The notes beneath the pieces were generated by a model. The model was not told the DNA's origin, made no database searches, and worked only from the letters and a program-made list of their open reading frames with translations. A stretch of DNA of 64,000 nucleotides, from positions 1 to 64,000 of the forward strand of contig CAZRHJ010000003.1 in assembly GCA_964600025.1 (NCBI GenBank). The letters are read 5' to 3'. Positions 1 to 7,575 of the stretch are shown here, piece by piece. The number at the start of each line of letters is the position of its first letter. Position 1 is the first letter of the stretch. The stretch comes from JADFUS01 sp964600025. GTDB lineage: Bacteria > Bacteroidota > Bacteroidia > Bacteroidales > Rikenellaceae. The position numbers were made by a program, and so were the translations under genes.

Positions 1-97
1 TGATGGTCATAACGTAGCGTACTGGCGTACGTGAGTTATGAGCATCGGTGAAATATACAAGATAGGCGAGTTTCTTTTTTTAGCGGACAATACTAAT
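1..97. mobile_element. MITE-like palindromic element, copy 1 (cut by window start)
   Basis: This is the right half of the dispersed element seen elsewhere in the window: the GATGGTCATAACGTAGCG palindrome core, then GAAATAtACAAGATAGGCGAG, ending in AGCGGACAATACTAAT. The same block recurs near 20870, 24000, 33200, 42650, 42990, 47900 and 51150, so the repeat is seen directly. The left half lies outside the window. Calling it a non-autonomous mobile element is inference from the repeated ends. Confidence 0.7.
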
Positions 98-119
98 TTA
101 GTATTGTCCGCTAAAAAAA
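75..119. repeat. Perfect 22-bp inverted repeat (element end-to-end junction)
   Basis: Positions 75-96 and 98-119 are exact reverse complements with a single base between them. Each arm is the terminal sequence of the MITE-like family (TTTTTTTAGCGGACAATACTAA). The site therefore looks like two element ends meeting head to head. As RNA it would also form a very strong hairpin flanked by T and A tracts, and could stop transcription from both sides. Confidence 0.75.
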
Positions 120-290
120 GAAAAAGAGTCTATCTCCCGACAGACTCTATATAAAGAACGGTGTTATGAAGGCAAAAAAGTGTGATAAACAAATAAACTA
201 ATAAAATTCCGTTCATAGAAACCAAAAGAGAGCTTTATATGAAAAAGATAAACAAGGCAACAAAATTTTTAAACTAATTCCTCTCTTTTG
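116..290 (-). ncRNA. Candidate small RNA (or short mRNA) with own promoter and terminator
   Basis: On the minus strand a Bacteroidota -7 box (TACCTTTG, 304-297) with TTG 20 bases upstream (327-325) would start transcription near 290. An intrinsic terminator follows: AGAGTCT (148-142) pairs with AGACTCT (131-125) and leads into a T-rich run. Between them CAAAAGAGAG pairs exactly with CTCTCTTTTG (near 290-281 and 231-222), and GAACGG with CCGTTC. The roughly 170-nt transcript has no large ORF. It resembles no RNA family I can name with confidence; 6S RNA is possible but not shown. Confidence 0.5.
130..216 (-). CDS. Possible 28-residue hydrophobic peptide
   Basis: Inside the candidate small RNA an ATG at 216-214 opens 28 codons ending in TAG within the terminator stem. 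The peptide begins MNGILLVYLFITLFCL and is one short hydrophobic stretch with a polar tail (ESVGR), the size and character of a small membrane peptide or type I toxin. The start lies just after a stem arm (CTCTCTTTTG) that pairs with the 5' end of the transcript, which could hide it from ribosomes. A chance ORF is equally possible; nothing else supports translation. Confidence 0.2.
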   Translation of the reverse strand: MNGILLVYLFITLFCLHNTVLYIESVGR

Positions 291-296
291 TTGATA

Positions 297-327
297 CAAA
301 GGTAGGGCAAACGCTCACTTAAAACAA
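297..327 (-). promoter_or_regulatory. Promoter of candidate small RNA
   Basis: Read on the minus strand: TTG at 327-325, a 20-base spacer, and TACCTTTG at 304-297. This fits the Bacteroidota primary sigma consensus (TTTG-N19/20-TAnnTTTG). No protein gene follows in the normal distance, which is why a small RNA is proposed. Confidence 0.5.
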
Positions 328-407
328 TCCCCACAAGTAGCTAAATATAAAATTTTATCATAGCTATTTATGGGGATTATTACATAAAATGCGTATAGAA
401 AGCGTTT
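309..407. repeat. Nested inverted repeats, possible structured RNA
   Basis: Three arms nest: AAACGCT (309-315) with AGCGTTT (401-407), AATCCCCA (326-333) with TGGGGATT (371-378), and TAGCTA (338-343) with TAGCTA (361-366). The middle pair is GC-rich for this genome and unlikely by chance at this spacing. It lies between the fabD terminator and the small-RNA promoter. Function unknown. Confidence 0.4.
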
Positions 408-424
408 TTCAGCTAAAAATAAGC

Positions 425-454
425 AAAAAAAAGACCGTATTTTACGGTCTTTTT
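425..454 (-). terminator. Intrinsic terminator after fabD
   Basis: AAAAAGACCGTA (428-439) and TACGGTCTTTTT (443-454) form a 12-bp stem with a short loop and T runs on both sides. It lies about ten bases past the fabD stop. Confidence 0.85.
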
Positions 455-464
455 AAGTATGATT

Positions 465-1349
465 TTACAAAGATTGTTTTGCTTCGCAAGGCATTTCTTT
501 GTTTACTTTCTTGACTAAACCACAAAGAACTGCACCCGGGCCTAATTCTGTGAACGATGTAGCACCATCATTAATCATATTGATAGCTGTTTGTGTCCAT
601 TTAACGGGACTTGTTAGCTGTGCAATAAGATTTTGTTTGATTTGTTGTGGGTCTGTATAAGGTTTTGCATCAACATTTTGATATACTGGACAAATAGGAG
701 TTTTGAACTCTGAATTATTGATTGCCTCTTCAAGTTCAACTCTTGCCATTTCCATAAGTGGAGAATGGAATGCTCCGCCTACTTTAAGTTTTAATGCACG
801 TTTTGCACCAGCTGCTTTTAGAGCCTCACAAGCCTTGTCGATTGCAGCCTCTTCGCCTGAAATAACCAACTGTCCCGGACAGTTATAGTTAGCAGGAACA
901 ACAATTCCTTCTGTGTTTGCACATATCTCTTCAACAGTTTTGTCGTCAAGACCAAGCACTGCTGCCATAGTTGATTGCACCTTCTCACAAGCTTTTTGCA
1001 TAGCACTCGCACGTTTTGCAACCAATTTCAAACCATCTTCGAAAGACAAAGCACCAGCTGCTACCAATGCACTAAATTCTCCAAGAGAATGTCCAGCTGT
1101 CATTTCGGGAGCGAACTCTGCACCCAAAGTTTTTGCCATAATAACAGAATGAAGGAAGATTGCTGGTTGAGTAACCTTTGTTTGTTTTAAGTCCTCGTCT
1201 GTTCCGTTAAACATAATATCTGTGATTGAGAATCCAAGAATCTCATTTGCTTTTTCAAAAAGCTCTTTTGCCAATGGCGAATTTTCGTAAAGGTCTTTGC
1301 CCATTCCTACGAATTGTGCACCCTGACCCGGGAAAACAAATGCTTTCAT
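465..1349 (-). CDS. fabD: Malonyl-CoA:ACP transacylase FabD
   Basis: This cytosolic enzyme transfers malonyl from CoA to acyl carrier protein and so feeds fatty acid chain elongation. The 294-residue length is normal. The GQGAQ motif (8-12), the nucleophile elbow GHSLGEFSA with Ser88, the malonate-binding Arg113 in the KRASAMQ stretch, and the catalytic His195 in GAFHSPLM are all present, so the enzyme should be active. The start at 1349 gives the usual MKAFVFPGQG opening. It lies 21 bases downstream of the GH2-like gene on the same strand and is probably co-transcribed with it; no separate promoter was seen in the gap. A terminator follows at 425-454. Confidence 0.96.
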   Translation of the reverse strand: MKAFVFPGQGAQFVGMGKDLYENSPLAKELFEKANEILGFSITDIMFNGTDEDLKQTKVTQPAIFLHSVIMAKTLGAEFAPEMTAGHSLGEFSALVAAGALSFEDGLKLVAKRASAMQKACEKVQSTMAAVLGLDDKTVEEICANTEGIVVPANYNCPGQLVISGEEAAIDKACEALKAAGAKRALKLKVGGAFHSPLMEMARVELEEAINNSEFKTPICPVYQNVDAKPYTDPQQIKQNLIAQLTSPVKWTQTAINMINDGATSFTELGPGAVLCGLVKKVNKEMPCEAKQSL

Positions 1350-1370
1350 AGTATTAATTTTTAATTAATG

Positions 1371-3317
1371 TTATTTCTTTTTTACTTGTTTGTAGTCTGT
1401 TTCAATAGTTTTGATAGGTGTATTGCCATACATCAACGAAACTTTTAATTTATATTCTTTCTTAACCAAACGATTAAGTTTACGGTATTCATCAACTTTG
1501 TAGTTTAGTACAGAATTGTCAATACTGAACGATTTTTTGTAAGGTTTAGTATCATTATGCAACAATTCTCCGTTGCAATATAATTTGTAGTTTATCGAAA
1601 GTTTTGTATCATCTATTCTGTTTTGATAGATAAGTGTGTTGTAACTACCCTGAGCATATTCAAAATCAAATGCTTTGATTTTGTTGCTACAATCTTTTGG
1701 TAGAGATGCGTAATTCACAAAAAAGCCTGTAAGTTCATCATTATCCACTGCTTTAAGTGCAGTAGCAAATGATTTGTCGTTGTCGGTAACTGCAAAATTA
1801 AATCTACTATTATCAAGTGATTTTATAGTCTTTGCCTTTGGGTTAAAATAGATAACAAAGTCATTGTTCCATTCTAAATCTGTTGCATTTGAGGCAAACA
1901 CAAAGTTTTTGTCAATATCTCGCAATGACATATATGCCTCGTAAAGAGAATATCCATTACTTCCAGATTTTGAGCCTCGTAGAGCTATAACGCTTGAATG
2001 TTCTTTGATTTTTTGGTAGCGATTCAAAACTCTTTGGGTAATTGCATCAGCAGTTGCAGGAACATTTGCAAGTGAACCACTTATGCCACGTGATTTTCCA
2101 CTTTTGGTAATATCTATATTTGCTATATCTATAACATACAGACCAATATTATCACAAGCGGTATAGAAAATATCTCGCTCATTTGAGTTTAGCATAATCG
2201 CATTAAATCCAAGAGATTTAATAGTTTGTAGGAGTTTGTTAGCTTTGATACTATAAAGAGAATCACTCAAAACTTGGTGAATTGGTTCAAGCACAACACC
2301 GTATAGTTTTTTGTGTGAAGTGTGCGAAATAAATTTATTGTCTATGCGTGAAAGTTCGTCAAATCTAATAGGAATTTTGATTGATTGAGTCTGACGGTTC
2401 TCGTGAATTAAAGTAATAACAGCATAGTAAGTATAGGGACTTAGGTCGCTATAAAGTTTTGGAGATTCTACCGAACTATGAAAAGTTGCAGTGTAAGTGT
2501 CTTTTAGCTCCAAACGTGTCCAACGCTCGTCTTTAAAGATACTATTACCCTCACTATCGTATAATTCATATAGTAGTTTTGCCTCTTTGCGATTAAGCAG
2601 ATTGGTGCGAATATCTAAATAAATCTGTACGTTACCAACATTGTAGCCGTTTGTGTATGTGATAGATGTGCGGTAGTCCTCAATTTGGAGTTTGGGTGTT
2701 GAATATAGATACACACTACCATTCAGACCGCCAGTCATCTTGGGATTGTCTTGCAACAAAGATTTGTTTGTGTCGTTTTTGCAGATAATAACTAAGTTAT
2801 TGTAACCCTCTACTACGTATTTTGTAAGGTCGAAAGTTGCAATATTACGACTATCTAAGTTTGTGCCAACCTTTGAGCCATTTACAAACACATCATAAAT
2901 TCCGTCAGACATTGGAACTCGAAGATACATTTGTCTGAAATCCCAATACTGCGAAACATACATTTTTGTGAAATACACTATTTTTTTGGAAGGTTGAGCA
3001 GGTGTTGGCATAGTGATTTTTGTCCAACCCTTGGCACTAAAATCAGATGTTAGATACTCAAAATTGTCTGAAACAGAGCCATCGTAATATTTCACAAACC
3101 AATCTTCTTCCAAATTGATTTTAAATTTATTATCGCTAATATTTGCTAAATTTTGTTTCTTGTTCTGGTAAATTTCAAAGTGATTTACACTGGGACATTG
3201 ACCTGAGTAACTCTCTGGAACTACGACTTTAAGTTTAGACTTAAAAGATTGACTATAAACAGATTGAACAGTCAAAACTGAACAAAATAGGGCTATTAAT
3301 ATAAGTGTTTTTTTCAT
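1371..3317 (-). CDS. Exported GH2-fold protein, probably catalytically inactive
   Basis: A signal peptide (residues 1-23, ending VYSQS) precedes a beta-galactosidase-like jelly-roll region (about 65-210, with GIYDVFVNGSKVG), an Ig-like sandwich (about 215-325) and a degenerate TIM-barrel part (about 335-500, with FYTACDNIGLYVID). Length (648) is short for family GH2. In active members the acid/base lies in a segment like GNESGNG after PSVI; here the matching segment is ALRGSKSGSNG, with Lys450 where Glu is expected. The nucleophile region is not recognisable. I infer a sugar-binding or structural protein of the periplasm or surface. It precedes fabD by 21 bases. Family assignment is by eye only. 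Confidence 0.6.
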   Translation of the reverse strand: MKKTLILIALFCSVLTVQSVYSQSFKSKLKVVVPESYSGQCPSVNHFEIYQNKKQNLANISDNKFKINLEEDWFVKYYDGSVSDNFEYLTSDFSAKGWTKITMPTPAQPSKKIVYFTKMYVSQYWDFRQMYLRVPMSDGIYDVFVNGSKVGTNLDSRNIATFDLTKYVVEGYNNLVIICKNDTNKSLLQDNPKMTGGLNGSVYLYSTPKLQIEDYRTSITYTNGYNVGNVQIYLDIRTNLLNRKEAKLLYELYDSEGNSIFKDERWTRLELKDTYTATFHSSVESPKLYSDLSPYTYYAVITLIHENRQTQSIKIPIRFDELSRIDNKFISHTSHKKLYGVVLEPIHQVLSDSLYSIKANKLLQTIKSLGFNAIMLNSNERDIFYTACDNIGLYVIDIANIDITKSGKSRGISGSLANVPATADAITQRVLNRYQKIKEHSSVIALRGSKSGSNGYSLYEAYMSLRDIDKNFVFASNATDLEWNNDFVIYFNPKAKTIKSLDNSRFNFAVTDNDKSFATALKAVDNDELTGFFVNYASLPKDCSNKIKAFDFEYAQGSYNTLIYQNRIDDTKLSINYKLYCNGELLHNDTKPYKKSFSIDNSVLNYKVDEYRKLNRLVKKEYKLKVSLMYGNTPIKTIETDYKQVKKK

Positions 3318-3345
3318 TTTATTTTTCGTAAAACATTTTAAGCTA

Positions 3346-3373
3346 CAAATATACTGAATTTTATTAAGACAAA
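3346..3373 (-). promoter_or_regulatory. Likely promoter of the GH2-like/fabD unit
   Basis: On the minus strand TATATTTG (3353-3346) matches the TAnnTTTG -7 consensus, with a TTTG at 3373-3370. The 16-base spacer is shorter than the usual 19-20, so the -33 assignment is weak. Confidence 0.45.
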
Positions 3374-3397
3374 GAAATATTTTGGGAGAAGATAGTT

Positions 3398-3419
3398 CAT
3401 TGTAATTTTTTATACAATG
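3398..3419. promoter_or_regulatory. Palindrome upstream of the capsid-like operon
   Basis: CATTGTA (3398-3404) and TACAATG (3413-3419) are an exact 7-bp inverted repeat with an 8-base spacer. It sits about 30 bases upstream of the -7 box at 3449, where a repressor or activator could bind, and lies between two divergent promoters. Confidence 0.4.
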
Positions 3420-3448
3420 GAAATACTTTTAACCTACTACTTAGAGCA

Positions 3449-3456
3449 TACTTTTG
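3449..3456 (+). promoter_or_regulatory. -7 box of the capsid-like operon promoter
   Basis: TACTTTTG matches TAnnTTTG. The predicted start near 3463 leaves a leader of about 27 bases to the ATG at 3490. A TTG start at 3454 would lie inside this box, so the later ATG is preferred. The -33 region (ACTTTT near 3425-3430) is imperfect. Confidence 0.45.
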
Positions 3457-3489
3457 GGCTATCAAATTATTAATAATAAATCATTTAAT

Positions 3490-4158
3490 ATGAAAAAACA
3501 AAATGAAAAAAAGGCAGATAATTTGCCAATTAATCAAGAACCAGAAATGAGCTTTGAAATGTTTTTGAAACAACGAGTTCAAGAGTTGTACCCAGAAGAA
3601 GAAACCTCGGATATGAACGACTGTAAAAAACTTTTTGTGAGCCACTATCAACAATTAACAGATACTCTAAACGACATTAGAGAATTTTGTAACCGTATTT
3701 TTGTGATGCTTGGCAAAGAAACACAATTCCAAAAGTTTTTGGAAATGATTGAAAACGGAGAAAGTGCTGAGGAAGCGTACAAAAAATCTCAAATAAATGT
3801 TTTCAAACATTCTAATCAGGAAAAAAACATTGAAGAGTTAAAGCAATTCATTCAAAACAAATCTATTTCGGACGAGGATTACGCCAGATATTCTGAATTA
3901 GTACTTGGACTTGTCGAAAAAATCACTAACAACGATTTTGATATAGATGTATTCGAGAAACTTTGGAGAGTTTATATCTACGAAAAAGCCGTAAAAGAAA
4001 GTTTTGAAAAAGGTATTTTGGAGGGCAAAAACCAAAATATCGAACTTAAAATAAAACAAACGCACACCTCTGACGGACTTTGTGGAGGCGAGGCTTCAAT
4101 TCCTGCACAAAACAAACCAGTAGGCTATATTGAACGTATCCTACAATCAAGAAAATAA
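3490..4158 (+). CDS. Scaffold-like protein, first gene of capsid-like operon
   Basis: The 222-residue product (starting MKKQNEKKADN) is highly charged, Glu/Lys-rich and predicted largely helical, with coiled-coil-like stretches (about 60-110 and 125-190) and no signal peptide. I recognise no named domain. It lies 35 bases upstream of the major-capsid-like gene on the same strand, which is where phage scaffolding or head-assembly proteins are usually encoded; that role is inferred from position and composition. The C-terminal part holds a Gly/Cys-containing loop (SDGLCGGEAS) followed by a basic tail. The ATG at 3490 was chosen over an upstream TTG because that codon overlaps the -7 promoter box. 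Confidence 0.55.
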   Translation: MKKQNEKKADNLPINQEPEMSFEMFLKQRVQELYPEEETSDMNDCKKLFVSHYQQLTDTLNDIREFCNRIFVMLGKETQFQKFLEMIENGESAEEAYKKSQINVFKHSNQEKNIEELKQFIQNKSISDEDYARYSELVLGLVEKITNNDFDIDVFEKLWRVYIYEKAVKESFEKGILEGKNQNIELKIKQTHTSDGLCGGEASIPAQNKPVGYIERILQSRK

Positions 4159-4193
4159 TAAAACTTAAACCAATTTAAAAACAAAAAATCAAT

Positions 4194-5612
4194 ATGAAAA
4201 AAAGTAAAATCAAAGTGTTTTTTGCAATTCTATTTGCAGTTATTCTAATTATTATGATGTTCGCTTGTGATAGTGAAAGCACAGTTGCTCTGGCAAGTAT
4301 TATAGGACTTCCTCTGGGAGTAACCTCAACTACGGTTTCGGGCGACGAAGGCGGACTAAACAGAGAAGATATTTCGCAAAGTGTTATCCAAATGATGCCT
4401 TCACGTACTCCTCTGGACACTATATTACGTAATACAAAAAAATCACAAAAATCTCACAATCAGAAAGTTGGCTATTATCAAGCATCATACAAACCAATTC
4501 GTGATGAATTAGACTCACAAGTAAGCGGAAATGGCCTTTCGCAAAGTGCTCCTGCAAGTTCTTTTGAAAATGCAAAAACCACAGAACTCACTTCAATTTT
4601 TATAAAAGTAAAAGACGCTTCGATGTGGAGAGTAAACGATACGCTATTGATGAGAGGTTTGACACTGCAAGGTAGTCCTCAAAATCCTATTGTATCTTCG
4701 AGCGAAACATTCTCGGCAGACGTAATGTTTTATGTTATTTCTAAATCCAATACTGTTTTGGAGATTACTCCTATTGGAGGTATGAAAGGCAGTGCTGGTG
4801 GCAATAATGCCAACAAATATATTGTTCCAAACTTCAAAGCAACTACTGTATTGTATCGTATGGGACAAGCCAAAAGTGAACTTTCTATCACTACTGAACC
4901 TTTTGCAATTTATCCTGCTATCAACTGGCAGTACTGTCAGAATTTTATGGCACAAATAGAAGAATCTACTTTCCAACGCCTAACTCAAAAAGAAGTAAGT
5001 TGGGGATTCTCAAACTTTGAGGCTGTAAATATCCTATCTATGAAAATGGAAATGGAATTGTCAATGCTATTTGGTAATGGAGGCGAATGGATTGTTGGCA
5101 ACGACAGGACATATTTTACACGAGGTATTGTGCGAGATATTGAGCAAGTATTGGAGTATGGCAAAGGCGGTGGCGACACCACAATTACAAAAGAACAGTA
5201 CAACAACTGGTTGAAAAGAGTATTTGACGGAAACAACGGTTCGAGTACACGTGTACTGTTTGCAGGTAGTGGATTGATTAAATCATTGTCATTGGTAGAT
5301 GAGTTCCAAAAGAATATGCTTTCGGTCGAGAAAGATGCAACATTGGGAGTAGATGTTCGTAAAATCCAGACATATTTTGGCACATTGAACATTGTTTTAG
5401 CACCACTATTCCGTGAGGTTGGTTGGGAAAACAATGGTTTGATTTTGGATATGGAACATATCACAAAACACGAATTTGTACCAATGAGCGTAACAGATTT
5501 AGACCTTAAAAAATCGGGTAGCAAAAATGCAGATGCTCGTGTTATTCAAGAGGTTAGTTGTTTGACATTGCGTTATCCTGATTGCCACGCAATTATCAAA
5601 CCATCTATCTAA
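4194..5612 (+). CDS. Major-capsid-like protein (SU10/DUF5309-like)
   Basis: The 472-residue protein carries features I associate with SU10-type major capsid proteins: an early MMPSRTPLDTILR segment (67-79), a polar extended arm with VGYYQASYKPIRDEL, long beta-rich stretches, and a C-terminal region near EHITKHEFVPMSVTDLDLKK. Such proteins form HK97-fold shells. The N-terminus is odd: residues 8-24 are strongly hydrophobic and end in MMFAC25-DSES, which reads like a lipoprotein signal or membrane anchor. The ATG at 4194 has the usual A-rich context; a start at Met21 or Met22 would remove the segment. No terminase or portal gene precedes it. Family call by recognition only, without a search. 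Confidence 0.65.
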   Translation: MKKSKIKVFFAILFAVILIIMMFACDSESTVALASIIGLPLGVTSTTVSGDEGGLNREDISQSVIQMMPSRTPLDTILRNTKKSQKSHNQKVGYYQASYKPIRDELDSQVSGNGLSQSAPASSFENAKTTELTSIFIKVKDASMWRVNDTLLMRGLTLQGSPQNPIVSSSETFSADVMFYVISKSNTVLEITPIGGMKGSAGGNNANKYIVPNFKATTVLYRMGQAKSELSITTEPFAIYPAINWQYCQNFMAQIEESTFQRLTQKEVSWGFSNFEAVNILSMKMEMELSMLFGNGGEWIVGNDRTYFTRGIVRDIEQVLEYGKGGGDTTITKEQYNNWLKRVFDGNNGSSTRVLFAGSGLIKSLSLVDEFQKNMLSVEKDATLGVDVRKIQTYFGTLNIVLAPLFREVGWENNGLILDMEHITKHEFVPMSVTDLDLKKSGSKNADARVIQEVSCLTLRYPDCHAIIKPSI

Positions 5613-5667
5613 TTTTCTTTTTGTCAAATTTAATGGTATTGTGGGTTAGGGGTGGGTATTTTTAATT

Positions 5668-6057
5668 ATGCAAAAAATTTATAGAACCATATCTTCGGTC
5701 AATCTGACACGTAGTGTGTGGGTTGGTAACAAAGAACATATTTTGGAATTTAGAGGAGGAAGTAGTTATCCAATAAAAATTATGGGCAGAATTACTGTTT
5801 ATGATGAGCAACTACAAAAAGCTATCGAAAGTAGTAGTGCTTACGGAGTGGATTACATAGAAATTGTTTCTAAACAAAAGGACAAGAAAAAAGCCCCAAA
5901 AACAAAACTAATTGAGGGAATTAAAACTAAACAAATGGTTTTGAATTGGATTGAAGACAATCTAAACAAAAAATTTCCCGTAACTGTTTCGGACGAGGAA
6001 GTTAGAGAGTATTTGTTTGAAAAGGGATATGTTATGATAAATTGGCAGAGAGTATGA
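5668..6057 (+). CDS. Small head-associated protein, capsid-like operon
   Basis: This 129-residue protein follows the capsid-like gene by 55 bases. The first half looks like a small beta domain (WVGNKEHILEFRGGSSYPIK). After a Lys-rich linker (KQKDKKKAPKTK) the last 40 residues read as a helix-turn-helix ending EYLFEKGYVMINWQ. That tail resembles the HeH/LEM-like ends of several small phage proteins, a weak visual similarity. A decoration or head-completion role is inferred from position. The end overlaps the next gene by ATGA. Confidence 0.5.
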   Translation: MQKIYRTISSVNLTRSVWVGNKEHILEFRGGSSYPIKIMGRITVYDEQLQKAIESSSAYGVDYIEIVSKQKDKKKAPKTKLIEGIKTKQMVLNWIEDNLNKKFPVTVSDEEVREYLFEKGYVMINWQRV

Positions 6058-6644
6058 GAAGAGAAGAATTTGTAACAAAACTTTTGCAGTGCATTGACGA
6101 ACTGCATATTGATAGTCAAAATGATGTTTTGACTGCCTACCCTATTGATAGCTTTATGGACGAGGCCGCAATAGAGGTATTGAAGGCTATTTCGCCACAC
6201 AAAATTCCGTTTAGATTGGATTTCTCGGATACCAAACCTGAACTATTAGAAAATGGGGTTGTAAAAATTGCTCTTCCTGAGAATTTTCTACAATTAGCAA
6301 GTATTCAGCTCGAAACGTGGCAAAGAGATGTAAACGAATGTATCACACCACAATCCCCTAACTACCACAATCAATTTAACGATATAACACGTGGGTCTCT
6401 TGCAAAACCAGTTGTAGTTCGTGATGGAGCTTATCTGTATTGTTATTCTCTGCCACAAGGAACACAGCCAGTTATCAAAAGAGCAGAAGCAATAGTTGTT
6501 ACGCCAGTATCTGAGGTATATCCACCACTTATTGCAGATGCAGTGATATGGCTTACTGCCTACAAACTGCTTTCGGTATGCGGCGAAAACGCTCAGTCTG
6601 AAATATGCAAAAAACACTTTCAAGACAAACTTTCTATTATTTAA
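6054..6644 (+). CDS. Head-tail connector (adaptor)-like protein
   Basis: The product is about 196 residues. The start at 6054 is chosen because its ATG overlaps the previous stop (ATGA); an in-frame TTG at 6042 is less likely. The fold pattern suits phage adaptor proteins: an N-terminal helical part (FVTKLLQCIDEL), the phrase LPENFLQLASIQLETWQR, a loop with QFNDITRGSLAKPVV, and a C-terminal helical bundle (LIADAVIWLTAYKLLSV) followed by a short hydrophilic helix. Adaptors join the portal ring to the tail, yet no portal is encoded nearby. Assignment rests on pattern and gene order. Confidence 0.5.
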   Translation: MRREEFVTKLLQCIDELHIDSQNDVLTAYPIDSFMDEAAIEVLKAISPHKIPFRLDFSDTKPELLENGVVKIALPENFLQLASIQLETWQRDVNECITPQSPNYHNQFNDITRGSLAKPVVVRDGAYLYCYSLPQGTQPVIKRAEAIVVTPVSEVYPPLIADAVIWLTAYKLLSVCGENAQSEICKKHFQDKLSII

Positions 6645-6650
6645 AACATT

Positions 6651-7055
6651 ATGAAAATCATTTTTGAAAAAAGAAAATTATTTGCTCTACTCGTAGCAAA
6701 AATAAATTCAAAACTTGGGTTTATCGGAACACAATATGCAATGAGCGAAACCGACTATAAGTGGTTTGAAACAAATATAGATTTTGTAGCCTACGGAATT
6801 GAAAATATTATTTCGGTAATAACATCTATGCCAGTAGATTACACTGAGACTCAAATTGTATATGAAATAAGTCCCAAACACCCTCTACAAAACAGAAATA
6901 TAGCAGAGATAATACAAAGATACTTAATCGAAAAAGTATCTGAAATGTATATCGACGATAAGGCTATAAACCTACCTATCCCTCAAAAAAGTAAAGAACT
7001 TTATGCTCAATTAAAATCCTTAACTCTAAAATACACTAACAAAAAACTTAGATAA
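6651..7055 (+). CDS. Unknown protein of capsid-like operon
   Basis: I do not recognise this 134-residue protein. It has no signal peptide or membrane segment. The sequence is mixed alpha/beta with a middle segment YEISPKHPLQNRNIAE and a helical C-terminus (YAQLKSLTLKY). It begins 6 bases after the connector-like gene and ends 1 base before the next gene, so translation is probably coupled. Position suggests a head-completion or tail-terminator analogue, but that is inference. Confidence 0.5.
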   Translation: MKIIFEKRKLFALLVAKINSKLGFIGTQYAMSETDYKWFETNIDFVAYGIENIISVITSMPVDYTETQIVYEISPKHPLQNRNIAEIIQRYLIEKVSEMYIDDKAINLPIPQKSKELYAQLKSLTLKYTNKKLR

Positions 7056-7056
7056 T

Positions 7057-7575
7057 ATGAATATAGTAAAATCAGACAGTATAGTTTTTGAATGGCAAGA
7101 AAATCAATTAATAAAAAAAATTATTGATGCAACGCTTATGTATTCAAAAATGATGGCTCAAAAACCAGATGCTCCGTCAAACGTACTATCCTATGCATTG
7201 AGCAGTGACGAAAATGAATTCATATCAAAAAATATAAGGGTTGCAATTCTGAAAATTCGTGAAATGAGTTTAAATCATTTTGTAAAGGTGGACGATATAA
7301 AATTGATTGAGATTGATGATAAAGTAGGCTTTTGCGTGAAAAAATTCATTGCAGAGTGTGAAATAAACTGGGATATAAACTCTGTACAAGTACTCGATTC
7401 TATGTGTGAAATGTATATTATTAATTTTGTGATGTTGCAATGGGCTTTGGTAGTGGATTGCGAAAACAAGATTGCAAATTTCTCACAACAAAAGGATTTG
7501 TTGTACGACTCAATCCAAAAAATATTTATAAAGTTGCTGGTAGTAAACCCCTCACAAAGTTATAGTATATGTTAA
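7057..7575 (+). CDS. Unknown protein of capsid-like operon
   Basis: This 172-residue protein is unknown to me. It is mostly helical, with a Cys-containing middle (VGFCVKKFIAECEINW) and a final helical segment (LLYDSIQKIFIKLLVV). Its size, secondary-structure pattern and end resemble the preceding 134-residue protein loosely, so the pair may be distant paralogues. Tightly packed: 1 base after its upstream neighbour and overlapping the next gene by a few bases. Confidence 0.5.
   Translation: MNIVKSDSIVFEWQENQLIKKIIDATLMYSKMMAQKPDAPSNVLSYALSSDENEFISKNIRVAILKIREMSLNHFVKVDDIKLIEIDDKVGFCVKKFIAECEINWDINSVQVLDSMCEMYIINFVMLQWALVVDCENKIANFSQQKDLLYDSIQKIFIKLLVVNPSQSYSIC

Noticed and set aside
3454..3489. 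TTG start for the first capsid-operon gene
   Set aside because: The TTG lies inside the -7 box (3449-3456), so it would precede the transcript start. The ATG at 3490 is used instead.
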